This document shows, piece by piece, positions 57,936-64,000 of a DNA stretch of 64,000 nt (positions are counted from its first letter, which is position 1; every line of letters starts with the position of its first letter). The position numbers and the translations under genes were made by a program. Under the pieces are notes generated by a model. That model searched no databases. It was given only the letters and a program-made list of their open reading frames with translations, and was not told the DNA's origin. The stretch covers positions 73,149,931 to 73,213,930 of the forward strand of contig NW_026622985.1 in assembly GCF_023065955.2 (NCBI RefSeq). The letters run 5' to 3'. Origin of the DNA: Ursus arctos. Its lineage: Eukaryota; Chordata; Mammalia; Carnivora; Ursidae.

Positions 57936-60295
57936 TTCTAACAGACTTCTCACAAAGTAGTATTTACAACAATGATTTTCCCAATGTTTTGGATTTTAAT
58001 AAAATTATTTGAAATTCTAGTTCTCATAATTTCCAACAGAATATTTGGTGTTAATGTTTTGACAAATGGAGCAACCATTTTAAAATTGTACTGTCATTTG
58101 TGGATGATGATAGGAAATAAATGACTGTGCTATCTGCAGCAGGATAAAGGGATCCAGCTGGAGAATAGTCCATGATCCCCAGAAGGCCCTTCAGCATGGT
58201 CTGTCGTGCTGAATTACTCATGTGTATATGTGCGCGTACGGGGAGAGGGCACATATGAAAGATAATTGAAAAGAAAATGCAGTCCACTAATTCTTGTCAT
58301 TTACTTGTTTTTGTCCTAGAAATCTCTAGGTAATTTGGTCACTAGTTAAGCTAGTCATCCATTTGAATTATTTTTAAAATAGACAATAATTACATATAAT
58401 ATACTAATATTTATATATTAATATGCATTAATATATTAATATATATTTAAAATATGTATGTATTATGGGTAGATAAATCCATATATAAGATATCTTATAG
58501 GCAAGAACAGAAGGGGAGATTATTACCAAAAAGTCAAATAAATAGATAATCAATTGATAGATATTACAGATGGATATAAGTATATCTTTATCTTTATCCT
58601 TCCTCAGAAGCACTGAAATCCTAGCATCATTGTCTGTGTCTGTTAATTGGCATATTTGCCTTAGGAGTTCAGGGGTATTTATGGCAACTATCTGGATTTG
58701 GTTGCCCAAAGCCTCCAAACTCATAACCAAAGTCACTGAAGAGAAGGCTCTGAAGAGAGCTTTGGGACTTATAATCAGTTTGCTGATTCCTTACAGGGAT
58801 ATCAATGTCTGCAAAGCATTTGATAGAAAAGCAGGGTGCTCACTTGGAGCTCGCTAAGCAACAGAGAGCACAGGGCAGCAGAACCCTGGAAGGAAGATTG
58901 GAACGTGAGGCTCTTAGAGATGCTAATTGGCATCCCCCATGTAATTCCTGAGGTGATGACTCAAGCATCACCCAGAATGGAGCCCACTGATGAAGACCCA
59001 GAAACAAGCTTTGGCTCTTAAGTCTTAACCTGATAATATCTACAGCAGCTAGAAATCCCTTTAACTCTGAAGTCTTCATGTCACAGCTCCAGTGATGTGT
59101 GGCACTACATAGATGAAACCAAGAAAAGGTGGGGCCCTGCTTCTTTCTTGGAAGAAAATTTTCTTCTAAAGAAGGGCAAGCCTTTACCATGGTGAACCCT
59201 ATAAGATGAGAATTAGAAAAGGAAGTAGCTAGGACATCAAATGAAATAAGATGTACTTGTAAAATGTTTTAGCAGTAGGTGGTAGGTATTACATAACAAG
59301 GAAAATGCTATTTAAGCTTACCTTATGATATAAAATTGTCAGTCGCTTTAAGGTTATTTGTATAAATTTTTGTAGAAATTGTAATGTGAGTAATCAGACC
59401 TTGATACATCTATACATTTATGATATATTTTTCATATAGGCGTAGTCTCATGTCCTAATATAGTTACTTAAATATTCTCCAGCTGGTTTGAGAAGACCCA
59501 TATATAGCATTGTCATACCTTGTTGATAGCACTAGTTTTGACTGTGTTTTTAAAACATGTCAAAATTTAAGAGTGACATTACAGTTTTTCTTAATTAGTC
59601 TTGGACATTTGAATGATGCCAAAGACTTAGATAAATATTCATATACAGAGTAATGCTCAAATTTCACACACTTCTTAAGCAGGTCAACTACGAAAGAAGT
59701 TGTACCCAATAAAGCTGCCTTCTCAGAGAATGACTGTTAACCCACACATGCAACTTTCAACTACTGTAGTAAAGTCAATCAAAATATCATCAAATTCATC
59801 AAAATAATGTGTTGACTTTCTTGACTGATTTTCCTGCATGGGATTGATTCTGTTTCACTAGAAAAGAAATGATAACAGCTTTCACTGATGAATGGCTGAG
59901 TGAGTTAGTCTCTGACCACATAACTCAAAAATATTTTGTAAGAGCAAAGTGGTTAATTTACCAACTTGATAGTTTCAGATTGATCTGACTATTCCTTTGT
60001 AACCTCTCTTCAATTTATTGAAAAATTTTTTTTAATTAAAAGTCATTAGGGATGGCAGAACTTTGAACAATTTTGTTCATTTATCTTCTGTCTACCCTAT
60101 TCTCTCTTTCAGTTTTCCCCCAATACTTTTTAAAATGTAGTGGAAAAAATTACTAGAAATATAAACAAAGACATATAGAATGCTACCTATTATTAGATTC
60201 AAAAATCATAAACATACTCATCAAATTGCTATTAAATTTTTAAACCTGTACTCTCCATTTCTGTCCTTTTCTCAACCTAAATGGGAGGGAAGGAG
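57936..60295. other. Single-copy stretch, no gene supported
   Basis: 58380-58500 is AT-rich with imperfect 'atatatta' repeats. Frames of 102 (58428-58736, minus), 95 (58570-58857, plus) and 116 codons (58840-59190, minus) overlap on both strands. The minus frame at 58428 has a protein-like stretch ('GNQIQIVAINTPELLRQICQ') that I do not recognise. Confidence 0.4.
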
Positions 60296-60299
60296 TGAA

Positions 60300-60420
60300 C
60301 CCTAGTTCCTTTGAGTACCACTGCTATAGAAGAGATCCCTTGTTCCCAAATCTGGCTGATCAGCAGAATCACCACTGGTGAAGCTTTCTAAGATCCAAAG
60401 ATGAGGAGATAGAAATAATT
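60300..60420. repeat. Possible MER5-like hAT DNA-transposon relic
   Basis: 'ctggctgatcagcagaatca' and 'ccactggtgaagctttctaa' resemble the 'catcagaatcacctgg / gggcttgttaaa' part of MER5 elements. Terminal repeats are not visible. Confidence 0.38.
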
Positions 60421-60762
60421 TCCCGTATAGACTAGGGTGGGGAATACATCATCTACCCACACTAAAAATAGCTGCAACAGTACCTCTTAGAATATAGAAA
60501 GACCACAGAGCTTACAAGTCCTAAGCCCAGAATCTTCAGTCTGAAAAAGGATTTTCTTTGCTCATGAATGAGTCATGCGTCATCTAAGCATGGAAGTCCT
60601 TTCAGTTGGCTGCAACCAAGACAGGTCAGAGTCTGTTTACTTTGCAGCTGTCTTTGGCCACAAGCCTGGAAGCACCAGATGATGTGAGAGCGAGAGGAGT
60701 GTCTTGGCCATAGGGGTTTGTATAAACATGGTGTCATGATTCTTCTGGTCAGGAAGAAAGAG

Positions 60763-60822
60763 AAATGGACCATATTATATTATTAATCATCAAAATGGAC
60801 CGTATTATATCATTAATCATCA
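60763..60822. repeat. Tandem duplication, 30-bp unit x2
   Basis: 'aaatggaccatattatatta' begins copy 1 (60763-60792) and 'aaatggaccgtattatatca' begins copy 2 (from about 60793). The copies differ at two positions over the unit. Confidence 0.92.
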
Positions 60823-61854
60823 AAATTGTATGTACATGTGTATATTTGATAATAAATTCACATGCATCCAGAGCAATTCATTAGAAAGTATTTAATAACC
60901 AATGTCATCTTGGGTCCTTTCTTCAGCATCTTTCTTTATGATGAAGGAATAGATCATTTTAATGTTTGACTTAGGCACATACCACTTTACAATCATTTGT
61001 TTGTTTAATGTGATGTTTCTGTGACCTATTTTATTAAATACTTTTTAATGCTTTAGTATCAGGAACATGAGTCAATTATTTGCTTACTACAACTTGGTGA
61101 ATTAATGGAGCTAGAAATAGATCCTGAAATTTCAAATCCTCAAGACTCAGCTCTCTGGATTGAAAGGCAATAAATAAATCAAAGACAGTGTCAGTCTCAA
61201 TTGTCAAACAACAATATCAATATATTGGATTAGAGTCCAATTCATTGCAGTAAGCACTTACCATACATTGGGTAATTTTATTTCATTTTTGAGTGCCAAC
61301 ACCTCTTAAGTGTTTTTAAATCAGTTTTATAACTGGTTTTGGGAGAAACAGTCACAACACTTGACAGTGTTTACTTGGCTAATTATCATGTTGTATTATT
61401 AGGATAAAGCAGTTTTAAAGAAATTGACTCATGTTATTCCTTCCCAAATAGCACAGGATTTCTAATGTATTGATTCTGCATTACTGTGAGGAAAATAATA
61501 AAATTACCCTGAAAAGTGGCCCAACTTCCAGCACAGCAACAACATTTAGTGAATCAGACCTAATGCTAACATTGTTCTCATTGAAATGCCCAAATCATTC
61601 CTCCATGTTCTATTCAGTTCACTTCAGCATGTTTCCTTTTTTTTCCCCCTCAATGAAATGTGTCCTGTAAGTGACTGACCCCTCCAAGAGCCAGTGGAAT
61701 TTATTCCTAAATAATAGTAGCAATATCTTTACCTTTCCAATAATCTATTGATAGCATCTGATACAATTTGGAAGCCTGAGCACTGTGGCTTGGAAAGCAT
61801 GGCTAATTTTGAAATGATGTTTGTTGTAGCAACTCTTTGCATTAGGATGCAGCA
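60823..61854. other. Non-coding, no feature recognised
   Basis: Single-copy sequence. Confidence 0.5.
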
Positions 61855-61975
61855 AATAGCTACTATTTATTGCTCACTTGCTATGTGTCAGGCAATGTAA
61901 TAAATAATTCTAGATGTTATAACAGTCCTGCAAGGCAAGGGTTATCCTTGTTAACTGGGCCATTTGATCCTACTT
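61855..61975 (-). repeat. MIR fragment (antisense)
   Basis: 'actatttattgctcacttgc', 'tatgtgtcaggcaatgtaat' and 'cctgcaaggcaagggttatc' match the reverse complement of the MIR 3' half. Confidence 0.72.
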
Positions 61976-62528
61976 GCTCTTCAGAAAGTCAATTTTACTA
62001 TTTTGCATCCAGAAAAAGATAACATACACAACCATGCCCACACCCACACACAAACACACACACGTGTACCACTCATCCTGGTCTCTGAAAGTACTGAGAA
62101 ATATTGTATATATTCATTAAAGTTTTTGTGCAGAATATAGATGGTTTCCAATGCATGTGTCACAGAAATTCTTCTTAAAATAAATCTAAGCAATGTTATC
62201 TCCATAACTTCCAGTCCAGCCTCTTTCTTTATTTTTCCAGCATCGGTCCCTCTGGCTTTGCTCTGTTCTGTCCACTCCCCTCTCTGGCTGCTTCAACTGT
62301 CTCCTTCTCAGTCTGCTTTCATACTCTCCAAGATTTCCTCAGTTTTCTCAAGGAGAGCGAAACGTTCCTTGTCTTCTCCAGTTGTTATCTCTTTACATAT
62401 CCTTTTCCAGTTCAACAAAGGACTAGCAACTTTTCTGGTTTAGAAGATAGGAGAAGGAGAGGATTCAAACTCTTACAATATAAAATGCTTTGTCACGTTG
62501 CCATATCACAGATAAGAAAAATGAAGTT
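61976..62528. other. Pyrimidine-rich non-coding stretch
   Basis: A short CA-rich tract lies at 62040-62064, and 62215-62350 is CT-rich. A 100-codon plus-strand frame (62141-62443) is serine/leucine-rich, as expected from CT-rich DNA. No gene is supported. Confidence 0.45.
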
Positions 62529-62543
62529 AAAAATGAGGTTCTG

Positions 62544-62738
62544 GGGGGGGGCCTGGGTGGCTCAGTCGTTAAGCATCTGCCTTCGGCTCAGGTCATGATC
62601 CCGCTGTTCTGGGATTGAGCCCCGCATCAAGCTCCCTGCTCAGTGGGAAGCCTGCTTCTCCCTCTCCGACTCCCCCTGCTTGTGTTCCCTCTTTCTCTGC
62701 CTCTCTCTCTGTCAAATAAATAAATAAAATCTTTTTTA
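62544..62738 (+). mobile_element. Can-SINE, first of a tandem pair sharing a target
   Basis: The start is G-expanded (G43-G51 of this 62.5 kb line, nine G) before 'cctgggtggctcagtcgtta'. Then come 'ctgccttcggctcaggtcat', 'gctgttctgggattgagccc', the CT region and the tail 'aataaataaaatctttttta'. The 15-bp 'aaaaatgaggttctg' flanks it at 62529-62543 and 62739-62753. Upstream the target reads TT/AAAAA, the L1 endonuclease site. Confidence 0.96.
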
Positions 62739-62753
62739 AAAAATGAGGTTCTG

Positions 62754-62951
62754 GGGCACCTTAATCAGTCGATTAAGCACCTGCCTTTGGCTCAGGTCAT
62801 GATCCCAGGGTCCTTGGATGGAGCCTCCCCACCCCGACCACCAGGTCCAGGCTCCCTGCTCCATCGGGAATCTGCTTCTCCCTCTCCCTCTGCCCCTACC
62901 CTTCCTTGTATGCTCTCTCTCTCTCTCTCTAAAATAAATAAAATCTTTTTT
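62754..62951 (+). mobile_element. Can-SINE, second of a tandem pair sharing a target
   Basis: The head 'gggcaccttaatcagtcgat' has lost the usual 'gggtggc'. Then come 'cacctgcctttggctcaggt', a divergent C-rich middle, the CT region and the tail 'aaataaataaaatctttttt'. It is bounded by the second and third copies of 'aaaaatgaggttctg' (62739-62753 and 62952-62966). It clearly differs in sequence from the upstream SINE, so this is not a simple duplication. Confidence 0.95.
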
Positions 62952-62966
62952 AAAAATGAGGTTCTG

Positions 62967-63650
62967 ATAGGTGAGGTACCTTGTTCAGCTGCTTAAGTAG
63001 TTAAAATACTACTCAGTATTTTAGTACTAATACTGAGTAATATTTTAATAAGATTTTGAATAAAGTAGTTAGATTTCTAAAAATTATGGTTTTTTTCCCC
63101 ACTGTGTAGCACTATCTTATTGTGGTAGAAATTATATCTAAATCAGTGAGCTTTAAAAGCCAAAGATAGTTGTCTTACATACAGGATGTATCTTTTATTT
63201 GAAACTCCTGTTGATTCTCAAAAATCTATCTGTCCCTTTTATCTTCCTTTTTAAGCCATTGTTGCATTGCTCATCTAAACATCTAATTTGCAAAGAAGCT
63301 GGAAATTTTTTTCTCAGCCAATCTGCCCTCTGAATGATAGATATTATTGAACACAGCCAACTCTTACCCATTTCTGATGGATGCCTGCATTTAGGGAATT
63401 ATAATCTTCTAAAAAACGGTGTCACCTTATAGGACCTTCCTGGCTATTTGTGTAGTTGGAATAGACCACCACACTAACCAGTTAATCTGAGAAACTGGCA
63501 GAGAATGGACAAGGAAGTGATGATCACGTGACTCTTGAGAAAGCAGATATTACTGTCTACTCCATGACCAATTTGAATTATATGTTTGACACGTAAAAAG
63601 ATTAGAATTCATATGAAAATGTTTATTCCTCTCTGAACTGGCTACTCCCC
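62967..63650. other. Non-coding, no feature recognised
   Basis: Single-copy sequence. The motif 'actcagtattttagtactaa' followed by 'tactgagtaatatttt' near 63010-63045 forms a weak inverted repeat. Confidence 0.5.
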
Positions 63651-63661
63651 AGAAAGATAGA

Positions 63662-63780
63662 TTTGGTTTTTTTTTAAGATTTTATTTTTAAGTAATCTCT
63701 ACACCCAACACAGGGCTCAAAGTCACAACCCCAAGATCAAGAGTTGCATGCTCTACCTACTGAGCCAGCCAGGCATACCC
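63662..63780 (-). mobile_element. Short tRNA-Lys-type SINE
   Basis: A T-rich start, 'aagtaatctctacacccaac', 'cagggctcaaagtcacaacc', 'agatcaagagttgcatgctc' and the end 'tgagccagccaggcatacc'. 'agaaagata' flanks it (63651-63659 and 63783-63791). Same type as 17391. Confidence 0.9.
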
Positions 63781-64000
63781 CAAGAAAGATACGTTCTAAT
63801 TGAGGAAGGAGTATATTGTGGAAAAACAATTTTGTGAAAGGGATAATGTTCTATATTAAGGCAAATTATACTAGGTTATGAGCAGTGGGAAACAAAAAAG
63901 CAGGAAAACTACAGCTGGGAGGATTAGCAGGAATTCTAAGGAATGGTTCGTACTTGGATTCCATTGTATAATATAGGTACAACTTATCTCATACACAATT

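Noticed and set aside
58570..59190. Three long overlapping frames as a possible retrogene
   Set aside because: No single frame stays open, and no poly-A tail or target duplication delimits a retrocopy.
1..64000. CRISPR arrays, operons, prophage or bacterial genes
   Set aside because: No regularly spaced repeats with unique spacers and no long frames; SINE, L1 and MIR content shows a mammalian genome.

Overview
This window is mammalian nuclear DNA from a caniform carnivore. The main evidence is about 25 tRNA-Lys-derived carnivore SINEs (Can-SINEs) with heads close to 'ggcgcctgggtggctcag', plus 3' ends of carnivoran L1 elements. Several SINEs carry 'ggatcgagccccacatcagg' followed by 'tgagcctgcttcttcctctc', a subfamily I associate with bears and giant panda. 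Ursidae is therefore my best guess, from memory of the subfamilies and not from a search; a pinniped or mustelid is possible.

No protein-coding gene, exon, rRNA, snRNA or genuine tRNA gene can be supported. The longest open frame in 64 kb is about 120 codons (minus strand near 10.4-10.8 kb), and most open frames fall inside or antisense to repeats. The window reads as AT-rich intergenic or deep intronic sequence, gene-desert-like, with mostly single-copy DNA between repeats.

Layout. 0-5 kb: MIR, an antisense LINE2 fossil split by a young SINE, a LINE2 tail, and an L1 3' end with a SINE inside it. 5-14 kb: long single-copy stretches, two SINEs, a (TG)n tract, an old L1M ORF2 tail, and a homeodomain-motif-rich block at 12.4-12.7 kb that may be a conserved non-coding element. 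14-26 kb: two young truncated L1 3' ends of one subfamily, six SINEs and a 15-G run. 26-39 kb: L1M, MIR and LINE2 relics, a SINE nested in a SINE (30.4-30.8 kb), an MLT1-like ERVL-MaLR solo LTR (36.0-36.6 kb), and a SINE whose 3' target duplication grew into a microsatellite (37.7 kb). 39-52 kb: mostly single copy, with short and long SINEs and candidate regulatory sequence at 45.2-45.7 kb. 52-57 kb: a LINE2 reverse-transcriptase fossil, two L1 3' ends or tails and an L1M 3' UTR. 57-64 kb: single-copy sequence ending in two tandem SINEs that share one 15-bp target site present three times (62.5-63.0 kb).

There is no operon-like or pathway logic here. The readable biology is the layered history of retrotransposition: LINE2 and MIR oldest, then L1M and MaLR, then carnivoran L1 and Can-SINEs, with target-site duplications (TSDs) giving the order of several events. 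I found no previously undescribed gene system. The best leads are the shared-target tandem SINEs, the microsatellite born in a target duplication, and the single-copy blocks that could be enhancers.
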